Shown: positions 1-8,598, counted from the stretch's first letter. The stretch is 64,000 bases of DNA from Luminiphilus syltensis NOR5-1B (GCF_000158175.1 NZ_DS999411.1:357009-421008); one strand, 5' to 3'. Notes: generated from the sequence alone by a model not told the origin. Numbers and translations are program-made.

Positions 1-35
1 AAAGGCGCGCCCCCGATCCATCGGAGCGGGGGCGC
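1..35 (-). terminator. Rho-independent terminator of rnpB
   Basis: On the minus strand a perfect 9-bp GC-rich stem (positions 27-35 pairing with 7-15) with an 11-nt loop follows the 3' end of the RNase P RNA by about 5 nt. The window edge cuts the tract after it, where three T residues are visible at 1-3. Position next to rnpB and the stem composition support an intrinsic terminator; the full T-run cannot be seen. Confidence 0.75.
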
Positions 36-40
36 ATAGT

Positions 41-377
41 GAGTTGGTCGATAAGCCGGGTTCTGTCTTGGACGATCATTCATCTGCGACGGGCGTCACC
101 GCCCGCCTGAAGCGACCTACCCGAATCCGCCGAGGGTCACGGCTATTGGATTCCTATTTGGTCTTGCTCCGAGTGGGGTTTACCATCGCCACGCCTGTTG
201 CCAGCCGCGCGGTGCGCTCTTACCGCACCTTTTCACCCTTACCGGACAATGCCCGGCGGTTTCCTTTCTGCTGCACTTTCCGTGGACTCACGTCCCCCAG
301 GCGTTACCTGGCACTCTGACCCGTTGGAGCCCGGACTTTCCTCTGCCGCATTGCGACAGCGATCGCCTAACCAACTC
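41..377 (-). ncRNA. rnpB: RNase P RNA (M1 RNA), bacterial type A
   Basis: This is the catalytic RNA of ribonuclease P, which trims the 5' leader of tRNA precursors. The minus strand reads GAGTTGGT at the 5' end and ACCAACTC at the 3' end, which pair as the closing P1 stem and set both ends. Inside are the conserved core blocks GAGGAAAGTCCGGGCTCC (about 325-342), the GCCAGGTAACGCCTGG hairpin, the GGTAAGGGTGAAAAGGTGCG segment, and AGAACCCGGCTTATCG near the 3' end, all close to the E. coli molecule. Length is about 337 nt. It lies just downstream of rsmI on the same strand and has its own promoter-like sequence. Protein-like frames across this segment are shadows. Confidence 0.97.
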
Positions 378-386
378 GGGGCGCAC

Positions 387-413
387 TGTATACCTCATGC
401 TCCCGGCGCTCAA
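387..413 (-). promoter_or_regulatory. Predicted sigma-70 promoter of rnpB
   Basis: On the minus strand TTGAGC (408-413) and TATACA (387-392) are separated by 15 nt, with a GC-rich discriminator before the RNA 5' end at about 377. The -10 matches well and its distance to the mapped 5' end of rnpB is right; the spacer is short, so the -35 assignment is uncertain. Confidence 0.5.
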
Positions 414-455
414 GCGAGCGTCACGCTATCTGCGACTAAACCGGAAAGCGGGCAA

Positions 456-1286
456 TTACTCCTTTTGCCGCAACAGCTCATCGTAGAGCGCACGGCCCCG
501 GATACCGAAAAACTCGCCGGTGATGCTCGCCGCCTTGCGCGGGGGCAACGCCTTGGCCAACAGCGCCAGCAGGCGACGCGCCTCGGCATCAACTTCCCCC
601 GCCGCTTCGGCGCCACTGATCAGCAATACGATCTCACCGCGCTGCTGGTTAGTATCGCTCGCCACCCACTGCGCCAACTGCGCCAGCGGCAGCCGTCGCA
701 CCGTTTCAAACGTCTTGGTCAACTCACGAACCAGGGTCGCTTCACGAGCCTCCCCGAGAATCTCACCGGCATCCTGAAGTGTCGCCAGTATGCGATGGGG
801 CGCCTCATAAAAGACCAGCGTCGCCTCAACCGACAACAGCGCCTGTAAGCGTTTACGCCGGCCGCTCGCTTTATTGGGCAAAAAGCCCTCGAAGTGGAAT
901 CGATCCGTGGGCAATCCCCCCGCACTCAATGCCGTCACCGCTGCGCAGGGACCCGGTAACGGTACGACGGGCACATCGGCGTCCTGCGCCGCGCGAACCA
1001 GGCGATAGCCGGGATCGGATACCAGCGGCGTCCCGGCATCGGAAATCAGTGCGATTGCCGCGCCCGAGCGCATTCGATCACAGAGTTCCTGAGTGGTCTG
1101 CGCAGTGCTGTGCTCGTGATAACTGATCATTGGTGTGTCGATGTCATAGTGTCGAAGCAGCGTACCGCTATGGCGAGTGTCCTCCGCGGCAATCACATCC
1201 ACGGTTTCCAATACCGACCGCGCGCGCAAACTCAGGTCTTCGAGGTTGCCAATTGGCGTTGGCACGATGTACAAACCGGACTCCAT
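456..1286 (-). CDS. rsmI: 16S rRNA 2'-O-methyltransferase RsmI
   Basis: RsmI methylates the ribose of C1402 of 16S rRNA using S-adenosylmethionine, in the cytoplasm. The 276-residue product has the tetrapyrrole-methylase fold signatures: N-terminal YIVPTPIGNLEDL, AAEDTRHSG, the SAM-loop ALISDAGTPLVSDPG, and PLPGPCAAVTALSAGGL. Length is normal for the family. An upstream in-frame start at 1310 exists, but ATG at 1286 is preceded by AAGGGGAA and begins exactly at the conserved MESGLYIVPTP. It is divergent from lpoA with only 26 bp between the starts, the arrangement seen in many gammaproteobacteria. Confidence 0.96.
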   Translation of the reverse strand: MESGLYIVPTPIGNLEDLSLRARSVLETVDVIAAEDTRHSGTLLRHYDIDTPMISYHEHSTAQTTQELCDRMRSGAAIALISDAGTPLVSDPGYRLVRAAQDADVPVVPLPGPCAAVTALSAGGLPTDRFHFEGFLPNKASGRRKRLQALLSVEATLVFYEAPHRILATLQDAGEILGEAREATLVRELTKTFETVRRLPLAQLAQWVASDTNQQRGEIVLLISGAEAAGEVDAEARRLLALLAKALPPRKAASITGEFFGIRGRALYDELLRQKE

Positions 1287-1312
1287 AGGCTGGTTCCCCT
1301 TATACTGCACTG

Positions 1313-3082
1313 ATGAATACTCTTTGTTTAAGCGCCGCCCTGCGCCTACTTAAAACACCGCGAAAGTCCGTCAGCGTCTACGGCGTGCTCATCGTTCTGG
1401 TGATTGCCGGTGGCTGCTCAAGCGATCCCCGGCAACCCCAGCCCCCTATCGATCCCGGCGTCGATCCTGTCGCGCGGATTCCAGAACCCATCCCCGCCAA
1501 GCCCGAACAGGAAATCAACACCCAGGCATTGGACCGGGTTCAAAGCGTCGCCTTGGCAGAGGGTACACTGGCCGCGCGGGGAGAGCGCTGGAAATTGCTC
1601 AACCGGGGCATTGACAGTGTCAGTCTTGCCATTATTGACTCTCGACTGGCCTGGCTCGAAGGCGACATTGAGGAAGCCGAGCGCCTGATTGCCGGCTTGA
1701 ATACCGATCGTCAAGGGCAGCTTCTTTTATTACGAGAGCAGGAAACCCGGGCCGCATTACAACGGGAGTGGATGGAGGCATCCCAGGCGCTGCATCGCCA
1801 AATGGAGCTGTCAGGCACCGACAGTACGGAACAACGGGATCGCCTGTTTTCCTACCTCATGCAGGTACCCAGCAACCGCTTGACAACCGTCAGCAGATCC
1901 CTGCCCCGAAACGACTGGCGCGGCTGGCTGGAATTGGTGGTGGCTTATCGCGAGGGGCATCTAGCTTTTGATGAATGGTCGCGGCGATTCCGCGGCTTTC
2001 CCGTCACACTCCGTCCACCGGCGGCACTCGATCTCTGGAGAGCGCAGCCAAGGCCGCAAAGAATCGTGATGATGCTGCCACTCAGTGGCCCCCTGCGCAG
2101 TGCCGGGGAAGCGGTTCTTGCCGGAGCTATTGAGGCGCTGTATGCGGAACATGCCGATTCGACTCAACGCCCGGCGCTATCGGTCATCGATACCACTCGC
2201 TATGCCGATGCCCGCGCGGCTTACCGCGCCGCGGAAGCGGAGGGGGCCGACATCATCGTGGGCCCTTTAACCAAGGCAAAGACAAGGGAGCTCAGTCTGC
2301 TCTCGCCGAGGAATACCCCCGTGGTGGCCCTCAACCGCCCGGAGGCAGTACCCCCAGCGGCGGCGGCGCGCTGGAGCGCACTCGCGCTGGCTCCCGAGGA
2401 CGAGGCACGACAGATCGCCGAGCTTGCCTTCGCACGCGGCGCACGTCGCGCCATGATTACGGCGCCGGATACCGACTGGGGAATCCGGATGACGTCGGCT
2501 CTCACCCAGCGCTGGCGAGCGCTCGGTGGCGTGATTGCCAGCACCGCTCTCCTGGGCAATGAGGAAACGCCCTCAGAGACTATGGGTAAAGCCCTGGGCG
2601 CGCTATCCAGCGAGACTCGCATCGGGCAGCTGGAAGACGCTTTTGAAGCGCCCGTCCAGGCGCGGCCGCGACGCCGTAACGATATTGATACGGTATTCCT
2701 GCTGGCGCCATCCGCCAGTGAAGCACGGGAGCTGCGCCCGCTCCTCGTCTTCCATTTTGCAGGGGATGTGCCGGTTTACATGCCTGCAACCGTGGTGGAT
2801 GGGTCACTGATACTGCCCAGCCGGGATCTCAATGACGTCAATTTTGTCGAGATTCCCGATGTCCTGGGCCGTAAGGACCTCGATCGATACACGCGGCTTC
2901 GTGCACTCGGCGGCGACGGCGTTACCTTCTGCAGTCACTGGCAGCAGGCAGAGGCCACCGACGCTGTTCTTTTTGCGGGGCGCACGGGACGGCTTAAGCG
3001 CACCGCCAACGGCGAGGTCGAAAGAGATCTGGAACCGGCCAGAATCGATGGTGCACAAGTACATCGCGCAGCACTACCCTGA
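1313..3082 (+). CDS. lpoA: LpoA/LppC-family outer-membrane lipoprotein activating PBP1a
   Basis: Penicillin-binding-protein activator of the LppC family (PF04348). In E. coli LpoA reaches from the outer membrane through the peptidoglycan to stimulate PBP1a. The 589-residue product has an N-terminal hydrophobic segment ending in VIAGGC, a lipoprotein cleavage site with Cys at about residue 35. A Pro-rich linker, a helical TPR-like domain (about 55-230) and a periplasmic-binding-protein-like domain (about 250-580, starting near RIVMMLPLSGPLRSAGEAV) follow. It heads the conserved lpoA-yraN-diaA-dolP run and is divergent from rsmI. The start is the first ATG; a TTATACT sequence lies immediately upstream. 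Confidence 0.93.
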   Translation: MNTLCLSAALRLLKTPRKSVSVYGVLIVLVIAGGCSSDPRQPQPPIDPGVDPVARIPEPIPAKPEQEINTQALDRVQSVALAEGTLAARGERWKLLNRGIDSVSLAIIDSRLAWLEGDIEEAERLIAGLNTDRQGQLLLLREQETRAALQREWMEASQALHRQMELSGTDSTEQRDRLFSYLMQVPSNRLTTVSRSLPRNDWRGWLELVVAYREGHLAFDEWSRRFRGFPVTLRPPAALDLWRAQPRPQRIVMMLPLSGPLRSAGEAVLAGAIEALYAEHADSTQRPALSVIDTTRYADARAAYRAAEAEGADIIVGPLTKAKTRELSLLSPRNTPVVALNRPEAVPPAAAARWSALALAPEDEARQIAELAFARGARRAMITAPDTDWGIRMTSALTQRWRALGGVIASTALLGNEETPSETMGKALGALSSETRIGQLEDAFEAPVQARPRRRNDIDTVFLLAPSASEARELRPLLVFHFAGDVPVYMPATVVDGSLILPSRDLNDVNFVEIPDVLGRKDLDRYTRLRALGGDGVTFCSHWQQAEATDAVLFAGRTGRLKRTANGEVERDLEPARIDGAQVHRAALP

Positions 3083-3108
3083 GAAGCCTTACCAGAACGA
3101 GAGTAGAC

Positions 3109-3495
3109 ATGCGCTCAGAGGGCAACCAGTGGGAAATCAAGGCCGCCTCATTCCTGCGAGGGCACGGGCTTACTATCATTGTCCAAAATTTCACGTGCCC
3201 CTTCGGTGAAATAGATCTCATTGGGGATGATCAGGGAGTCATCGTGTTTGTCGAGGTTCGAAAACGAAAACGATCGCGTTTCGGTAACGCAGCGAGTTCC
3301 GTAGGACGGGCCAAGCAAAAAAAAATCATCCGCAGTGCTGCATTTTACCTGCAGCAGCATGGCGCGATGGCCGACACCCACTGTCGATTCGATGTCATCG
3401 CTTATGATGTCGGGGCAGATGATCCCGACACTCCGAAGTGGCTTCGGAGTGCGTTCAGCGCCAATGCCATGGCCCATGGATACCAGACCCAATGA
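3109..3495 (+). CDS. yraN: YraN, UPF0102 endonuclease-like protein
   Basis: A small cytoplasmic protein of the UPF0102 family with a restriction-endonuclease-like fold; its exact function is not established. The 128-residue product carries the family motifs G-EIDLI (about 37-42), VFVEVRKR (about 52-59) and the later Lys/Arg-rich helix. The EID and EVR residues correspond to the metal-binding core of such nucleases. Start ATG at 3109 is preceded by GAGAGTAG. The stop overlaps the diaA start in ATGA, indicating translational coupling. Its place between lpoA and diaA is conserved. Confidence 0.93.
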   Translation: MRSEGNQWEIKAASFLRGHGLTIIVQNFTCPFGEIDLIGDDQGVIVFVEVRKRKRSRFGNAASSVGRAKQKKIIRSAAFYLQQHGAMADTHCRFDVIAYDVGADDPDTPKWLRSAFSANAMAHGYQTQ

Positions 3496-4043
3496 ACCAT
3501 TACGATCAAATTGCCCGACATTTCGAATCCCACATCGGGGCATTGAGCCTGTCGGTAGACATCATCGCAGAAGTGATCGGGCATGCTGCGGACAATGCAG
3601 CCGAAGCCATATTCACCGAGCAAAAGCTGTTCAGCTGTGGCATCGGTGCCGATGGCGCCAACGCGATTCTGCTGTCCGAATTACTCCAGCGCGGCGTGTT
3701 TCGGGAGCGCCCCGCGCTTCCCGTCATCGAATTGGTTGCCAGGCACTCGGTGAACGCCAGCGATGGCGCCTCCTGGGTGAGCCATCAGCTGCAGTCGCTG
3801 GGCCAACCGGGCGATATGGCCATTATTTTTGCCAGCGGTTTGCCCGCGTCAGGTGTTCAGGAGATCAGCGGCGCGCTGGCGGCGCGGGATATTGCCGGCG
3901 TCTGGATCGGAAATTCCGGCAAGGGCATTGAACTCACATTTCCCGAGACCAGTGCCGCCACCGCACTGGCCTTGAGCAGTGCGAGCGCCATCGCGCTTGC
4001 TGAATTGATCGATATCACGGCATTTGGACCACTGGAGGGTTAG
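3492..4043 (+). CDS. diaA: SIS-domain protein DiaA (GmhA-like)
   Basis: DiaA is a sugar-isomerase-fold protein that in E. coli binds DnaA and times replication initiation; it is a paralogue of phosphoheptose isomerase GmhA. The 183-residue product starts MNHYDQIARHFESHIGALSL and shows an SIS domain with GIGADGANAILLSELLQRG and IIFASGLPASGVQEIS. The start ATG overlaps the yraN stop. A longer frame upstream lies inside yraN and has no ribosome site. Position between yraN and the BON lipoprotein favours DiaA over GmhA, but activity as a heptose isomerase cannot be excluded from sequence alone. Confidence 0.88.
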   Translation: MNHYDQIARHFESHIGALSLSVDIIAEVIGHAADNAAEAIFTEQKLFSCGIGADGANAILLSELLQRGVFRERPALPVIELVARHSVNASDGASWVSHQLQSLGQPGDMAIIFASGLPASGVQEISGALAARDIAGVWIGNSGKGIELTFPETSAATALALSSASAIALAELIDITAFGPLEG

Positions 4044-4045
4044 TC

Positions 4046-4630
4046 ATGATTCGGACTTGGGGTTTGCTCGCGCTACTCTTTTCCCTTTGCCTCAGCGGTT
4101 GTGGGTCACTATTGGCTACGCTTGAAAGCGATGCCATTGAGGAGGACCCCGGTGAACGCAGCCTCGCCGCGCAGGTGCTCGATGAGAGCATTGAGACAAA
4201 AGCGATCGTGAATTTAAGGGCGGGAAACGACGGCTTTGATGACGCCCATCTGGTGATCGTCGCTTACAACGGTTTTGTTTTGCTCGCCGGGCAGGTCAGC
4301 ACCCGGGCGCTCAAAGATGAGGCGCCCGATATCGTAAAAAAAATCGAGGGCGTAAGACGCATTTACAACGAGCTGACCGTTGCCAGTAACAGCGACGCCA
4401 CTGACAGAGCCCACGATACCTGGCTGACCAGTCAGGTGAAGAGCGCCCTCCTTTTCAGTTCGGACACACCGTCGACCCGCATAAAGGTTGTCACTGAAGC
4501 GGATGTCGTTTACCTGATGGGCCTACTGACCGAGGAGGAAGCGGACAGGGCGGCCGCGGTGGCTGCCGATGTCGGCGGCGTTGAGCGCGTTATCAAGATG
4601 TTTGAGATTATTTACCCGCGGGCTATTTAA
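4046..4630 (+). CDS. dolP: Dual BON-domain outer-membrane lipoprotein DolP (YraP)
   Basis: DolP is a periplasmic-face outer-membrane lipoprotein that binds anionic phospholipids and helps keep the outer membrane and the BAM machinery intact. The 194-residue product has a signal peptide ending in LSGC (Cys about 19) and two BON domains (about 50-115 and 125-190), each with the usual hydrophobic VVIAYNG/VYLMGLL strands. It follows diaA by 2 bp in the lpoA-yraN-diaA-dolP run. Its 3' end overlaps the convergent sspB gene by 8 bp. Confidence 0.92.
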   Translation: MIRTWGLLALLFSLCLSGCGSLLATLESDAIEEDPGERSLAAQVLDESIETKAIVNLRAGNDGFDDAHLVIVAYNGFVLLAGQVSTRALKDEAPDIVKKIEGVRRIYNELTVASNSDATDRAHDTWLTSQVKSALLFSSDTPSTRIKVVTEADVVYLMGLLTEEEADRAAAVAADVGGVERVIKMFEIIYPRAI

Positions 4631-5003
4631 CGACCCGCAGCGCTGGTCGCGTCCGATCGGGCTCCGGGGTCGGCGAATCGGGGGGCTCAGGTTCCGGCTC
4701 GGCATCAAACACCATGCCCTGTCCATTCTCCCGGGCATAAATTCCCATCACCGCCGCTATCGGGACAAAAATATCGAACGGCCGCCCGCCAAAGCGACCA
4801 TTGAATGAAATGGCATCGTTGCCAAGCTGCAGGCTCACGACGGCCGTCGGCGAGATATTAAGAACGATCTGCCCGTCGACCACGTAGGATTCCGGGACCT
4901 CGACGTCCGTCATTGCCGCGTCAACCAGAAGGTGCGGAGTGCAATCGTTATCCACAATCCAATCGTAGATGGCGCGGATAATATAGGGTCTACTCGGCGT
5001 CAC
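4623..5003 (-). CDS. sspB: ClpXP specificity-enhancing factor SspB
   Basis: SspB delivers ssrA-tagged and RseA fragments to the ClpXP protease in the cytoplasm. The 126-residue product has the compact substrate-binding domain (about 1-95, with RPYIIRAIYDWIVDN and VVSLQLGNDAISFNGRF), a Pro/Glu-rich flexible linker (about 96-118) and the C-terminal ClpX-binding tail RPALRVVK, identical to the E. coli tail. It is shorter than the 165-residue E. coli protein, mainly in the linker. Cotranscribed with sspA, as in most gammaproteobacteria. Confidence 0.95.
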   Translation of the reverse strand: MTPSRPYIIRAIYDWIVDNDCTPHLLVDAAMTDVEVPESYVVDGQIVLNISPTAVVSLQLGNDAISFNGRFGGRPFDIFVPIAAVMGIYARENGQGMVFDAEPEPEPPDSPTPEPDRTRPALRVVK

Positions 5004-5012
5004 AGGGTCGCG

Positions 5013-5663
5013 TTAACGCAGTTCCTGTTCCTGATCGGACAGACTCTCCTGGAAAGCCTCGCGGTTGAACATACTGTCCATGTAATTCATCAGCGGCTTC
5101 GATTGCTTGCTCGGCCGAATATCCACACCCAGGGAGGGCAATCGCCAAAGAATCGGCGCAATACAGCAATCCACCAGCGTGAATTCTTCACTCATAAAAA
5201 AGGGCTTTTCGTTAAAGATAGGCGCAATTGAAACAATCCCGTCCCGCAGCTCCTTGACCGATTTTGAAACCACATTATCACTGCGGGAATTCTGGATAGC
5301 GTCCACCAGTGCGCACCAATCCCGCTCAATCCGATGCATGAGTTGGCGGCTCTCAGCGCGCGCTACCGGATAAACCGGCAGTAAGGGCGGGTGCGGAAAG
5401 CGTTCATCGAGGTACTCCATCATCACCTTGGACTCAAAAAGAACAAGGTCGCGATCGACCAGCGTCGGCATGCTGTTATAGGGGTTGAGATCGCCAAGCT
5501 CAGCGGGCGGATTACCCGAGTCAGAAGTGATCATGTCTACAGTCACGCCCTTCTCGGCAAGTACGATACGTACTCTGTGGCTATAGTGGCTTGTGTTATC
5601 CGAGAACAACGTCATCGAAGAACGTTTTGAGACCAGCCCTTGGGCATCGTCAGAGAGCTTCAT
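5013..5663 (-). CDS. sspA: Stringent starvation protein A, GST-fold RNA polymerase-associated regulator
   Basis: SspA binds RNA polymerase and alters transcription under starvation and acid stress. The 216-residue product has an N-terminal thioredoxin-like domain (SKRSSMTLFSDNTSHYSHRV, then YNSMPTLVDRDLVLFESKVM) and a C-terminal helical glutathione-S-transferase-like domain. There is no catalytic cysteine or serine, as in other SspA proteins. ATG at 5663 with upstream ACGGAG is preferred over the internal Met at residue 17, because the KRS-MTLFS segment is shared with E. coli upstream of that Met. Lies between the bc1 operon and sspB, the usual order. Confidence 0.95.
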   Translation of the reverse strand: MKLSDDAQGLVSKRSSMTLFSDNTSHYSHRVRIVLAEKGVTVDMITSDSGNPPAELGDLNPYNSMPTLVDRDLVLFESKVMMEYLDERFPHPPLLPVYPVARAESRQLMHRIERDWCALVDAIQNSRSDNVVSKSVKELRDGIVSIAPIFNEKPFFMSEEFTLVDCCIAPILWRLPSLGVDIRPSKQSKPLMNYMDSMFNREAFQESLSDQEQELR

Positions 5664-5740
5664 GGATCAACTCCGTAAATCCACCTCTGGAGGCAGATGA
5701 AAGGGACACCCCACGAGGGATGCCCAAGCTAACTTTTGAA

Positions 5741-7762
5741 TCAGTGAACGTCTTTCCAGTATTCACGACTCAACAGCCAGGCGAAAATAAAGAATACAGC
5801 GAGGAACAACAGCACGTAGATACCCATACGCTGACGATCCGCCTTCATCGGTTCCGCGGTGTAGGCGAGAAAATTAACCAGATCGTAGATAACACCATCA
5901 AATTCTTCAGGCGCCATAGTTCCTTCTTCAACGATCTTGAGGGTCCCACAGGGATCCGCCATCACCGCCTCGCCGCTCAGGGGATCAACGCCCTCCTGGC
6001 CCCCTGCCGCGCACTCCTGCATGCCCTGCAGCTCAAGCAGCACGTGGGGCATGCCCACATTCTCGAACACCTTGTTGTTCACCCCATAGGGCCGCTTGTC
6101 ATCGCGATAAAACGTGCGCAGGTAAGTGTACAACCACTCGGGCTGACGCGCCCGGGATACCAGGGTGAGATCCGGCGGCGTCGCTCCGAACCACACCTTG
6201 GCATTGCCTTTATCCATGGTGTTATCCATCAGGGAACCGATCTTTACCGAGGGATCGAACATCAGGTTTTCTTTGTAAAGATCTTCAGGGACGCCGATAT
6301 CGCGCGCCACCCGGTTGTAACGCGAATACTGCAGCGAGTGACAGCCCATGCAGTAGTTCATGTAAAGCGTTGCCCCACGTTGCAGCGAGGCATGGTCGCT
6401 GGAATCGGCTTCAAAGGGAATCGCAGGCATCGAGCCGCACTGGTACGCCGAGCTTGCACCCACGGCCTTGAGGGGCAACACGGTTAGCAGGGCGATAACA
6501 ACCACGACACCAAGACTCTTCCAGATAGGCATACCACCATCCATGGTAACCCGCTCGGGCACCGGCTTGGTTTTGTCCATAGCGGACCAGATCGGCATGG
6601 CGAGGAAGAATGCGAAGTAGAAGATCGAACATATCTGAGCCAATACGGTTCGCGCCGGTGTTGGGTTCTTGACACCCAGCACACCGAGGATCAGGAAGCT
6701 GGCGACGAACAGTACCAACATCACTTTGTTGATATTGCCGCGATAGCGCCAGGAGCGCACCTTACAGCGATCGAGCCATGGCAGGGCGAAGGGGATCGCC
6801 ACCGATGCGGCAAAGAAAACAAAGCCCCAGAACTTATCGGGAACCGCACGCAGCACCGAGTAGAACGGCGTGAAGTACCACACGGGAGCGATATGATCCG
6901 GCGTTTTCAGGGCGTTAGCCTCCTGGAAGTTAGCGAACTCCAGGAAATAGCCCGACATCTCCGGTGCAAAAAAGATGATGGCGCAGAAGAAGAACAGGAA
7001 GACCGCGATACCCTGGATATCGTGCACCGAGTAATACGGGTGGAACCGGATTCCATCCAGCGGCACGCCGTTGGCGTCCTTGTTCTTTTTGATGTCGACC
7101 CCATCCGGGTTATTCGAACCCACTTCGTGCAGCGCCAGAATATGCAGCACCACCAGGGCGAGCAGTACGATGGGCAGGGCCACCACGTGTAGTGCGAAGA
7201 ATCGATTGAGTGTGATACCGGAAATCAGGTAGTCACCACGAATCCAGGTGACCAGGTCCTCGCCGATAACAGGGATGGCGCCAAAGAGCGAGATAATTAC
7301 CTGAGCGCCCCAGTACGACATCTGACCCCATGGCAGCACATACCCAACGAACGCCTCTGCCATCAGCACAACAAAAATGAGCATGCCGAATATCCAGATC
7401 AGCTCTCTGGGCTTTTTGTAGGAACCGTAAATCAGTGCACGGAACATGTGCAGGTAAACGACAATAAAGAACGCAGAGGCACCGGTGGAATGCATGTAGC
7501 GCAGCAACCAACCGTAATCGACGTCGCGCATGATGTACTCGACCGATGCAAACGCTTCCTCCGCGCTCGGCGTGTAGTTCATCGTCAGCCAAATGCCTGT
7601 GAGCAACTGGTTGACCAGCACAAGCAGCGAGAACACACCGAAGAAATACCAGAGGTTGAAGTTTTTGGGCGCGTAGTACTCGCCCATGTGGGTGTTCCAT
7701 GCCCGAGTGACGGGCAGACGCTCGTCGACCCAGCCAATAAATGACGTCAAAGCCTTTTCCAC
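5741..7762 (-). CDS. Fused cytochrome b / cytochrome c1 of the bc1 complex
   Basis: Core subunits of ubiquinol:cytochrome c oxidoreductase in the inner membrane, encoded as one 673-residue frame. Residues 1-400 are cytochrome b with heme-ligand His91, His105, His192 and His207, GYVLPWGQMSYWGA, and a PVWY Qo-site motif at 293-296. After a short linker a hydrophobic segment (about 414-432) ending near AVGASSA resembles the c1 signal sequence. It is followed by cytochrome c1 with CMGCH (471-475) and a C-terminal membrane anchor (about 647-663). Start is GTG at 7762, overlapping the petA stop by one base. Most gammaproteobacteria have separate petB and petC; the fusion resembles the fbcH layout of Bradyrhizobium, where the product is cut at the internal signal. 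Whether cleavage occurs here is inference. Confidence 0.95.
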   Translation of the reverse strand: MEKALTSFIGWVDERLPVTRAWNTHMGEYYAPKNFNLWYFFGVFSLLVLVNQLLTGIWLTMNYTPSAEEAFASVEYIMRDVDYGWLLRYMHSTGASAFFIVVYLHMFRALIYGSYKKPRELIWIFGMLIFVVLMAEAFVGYVLPWGQMSYWGAQVIISLFGAIPVIGEDLVTWIRGDYLISGITLNRFFALHVVALPIVLLALVVLHILALHEVGSNNPDGVDIKKNKDANGVPLDGIRFHPYYSVHDIQGIAVFLFFFCAIIFFAPEMSGYFLEFANFQEANALKTPDHIAPVWYFTPFYSVLRAVPDKFWGFVFFAASVAIPFALPWLDRCKVRSWRYRGNINKVMLVLFVASFLILGVLGVKNPTPARTVLAQICSIFYFAFFLAMPIWSAMDKTKPVPERVTMDGGMPIWKSLGVVVVIALLTVLPLKAVGASSAYQCGSMPAIPFEADSSDHASLQRGATLYMNYCMGCHSLQYSRYNRVARDIGVPEDLYKENLMFDPSVKIGSLMDNTMDKGNAKVWFGATPPDLTLVSRARQPEWLYTYLRTFYRDDKRPYGVNNKVFENVGMPHVLLELQGMQECAAGGQEGVDPLSGEAVMADPCGTLKIVEEGTMAPEEFDGVIYDLVNFLAYTAEPMKADRQRMGIYVLLFLAVFFIFAWLLSREYWKDVH

Positions 7763-8379
7763 TACGCTGCCTCCGAATCTACGCCGACGACAAGAACGTT
7801 GTCGTCTTCAAATGAGTAGGGGGGAACTTCAAGATTGGTGGGCGCGGGCACACCAGAAAATACACGTCCGGCCAAATCGAACTTTGAACCGTGACAGGGA
7901 CAGAAGAAGCCGCCGACCCAGCTGTCACCACCCATGTCCGCAGCACCCACTTCGGGACGGAAGGCAGGTGCGCAGCCCAGGTGGGTACACAATCCGACCA
8001 CCACCAGGAACTCGGGCTTGATCGCACGACCAATGCCGGAGATGTATCCAGGCTGCTTTGAGATCGCCGAGGACGGATCCTTGAGGTTGCCATCAAGCTG
8101 TGACAACGCGTCAATTTGCTCGGGGGTGCGACGAACCACGTAAACCGGCTTGCCGCGCCACTCGACAACAACCATCTGGCCGGGCTCAATCTTGCTGATA
8201 TCGGCTTTGACGGGGGCGCCCGCCGCTTTGGCTTTCTCGGAGGGATTCCAGCTACCGAGGAAGGGAACGGCTACGCCAGCAACGCCAGCAACGCCGACAG
8301 CCGAAGTCGCCGCGATCAGAAAACGGCGCCTGGTTTGAGTTGACGCCTGACTATCGGCGTTATTGCTGTTTTCGCTCAT
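7762..8379 (-). CDS. petA: Rieske iron-sulfur subunit of the cytochrome bc1 complex
   Basis: Carries the [2Fe-2S] cluster that takes electrons from ubiquinol at the Qo site and passes them to cytochrome c1. The 205-residue product begins with a twin-arginine signal (TRRRFLIA) that also serves as the membrane anchor. The cluster motifs are CTHLGC and CPCHGSKFD, giving the two Cys and two His ligands and the disulfide pair. First gene of the operon petA-cytb/c1; its TAG stop overlaps the next GTG. A promoter-like pair lies about 110 bp upstream. Confidence 0.97.
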   Translation of the reverse strand: MSENSNNADSQASTQTRRRFLIAATSAVGVAGVAGVAVPFLGSWNPSEKAKAAGAPVKADISKIEPGQMVVVEWRGKPVYVVRRTPEQIDALSQLDGNLKDPSSAISKQPGYISGIGRAIKPEFLVVVGLCTHLGCAPAFRPEVGAADMGGDSWVGGFFCPCHGSKFDLAGRVFSGVPAPTNLEVPPYSFEDDNVLVVGVDSEAA

Positions 8380-8488
8380 CTAAGTCGGTCTCCGGATGAG
8401 TGGAAAGACGCACAACGACCCGCGGGGCTCATTGCGCACGCACTGCTGCCAAACACATAGGCGCAGGTGCACCATTTTTGGATCGCGA

Positions 8489-8517
8489 AGTCTAAAGGGA
8501 TGTGCGCTAATGAGCAA
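8489..8517 (-). promoter_or_regulatory. Predicted sigma-70 promoter of the bc1 operon
   Basis: On the minus strand TTGCTC (8512-8517) and TAGACT (8489-8494) are separated by exactly 17 nt. They lie between the rpsI terminator and petA, leaving an untranslated leader of roughly 100 nt. Sequence match only. Confidence 0.5.
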
Positions 8518-8572
8518 CCCAAAGCACCGGTCAAAACCTCTACGAAACTCGCTTAACCACCTGAATTTAAGA

Positions 8573-8598
8573 CAAAAAAAAGCCGGCACTCGCCGGCT
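8573..8598 (-). terminator. Intrinsic terminator of rplM-rpsI
   Basis: Downstream of the rpsI stop on the minus strand a 7-bp perfect stem AGCCGGC/GCCGGCT with a 4-nt loop is followed by seven to eight T residues. Textbook rho-independent terminator separating rpsI from the petA promoter. Confidence 0.92.

Noticed and set aside
44-319. Protein-like frame at the left end
   Set aside because: It lies wholly inside the RNase P RNA gene and has no ribosome site.
5591-6487. 298-residue frame on the plus strand
   Set aside because: Antisense to cytochrome c1 and the sspA end; no motifs and His-rich from codon shadowing.
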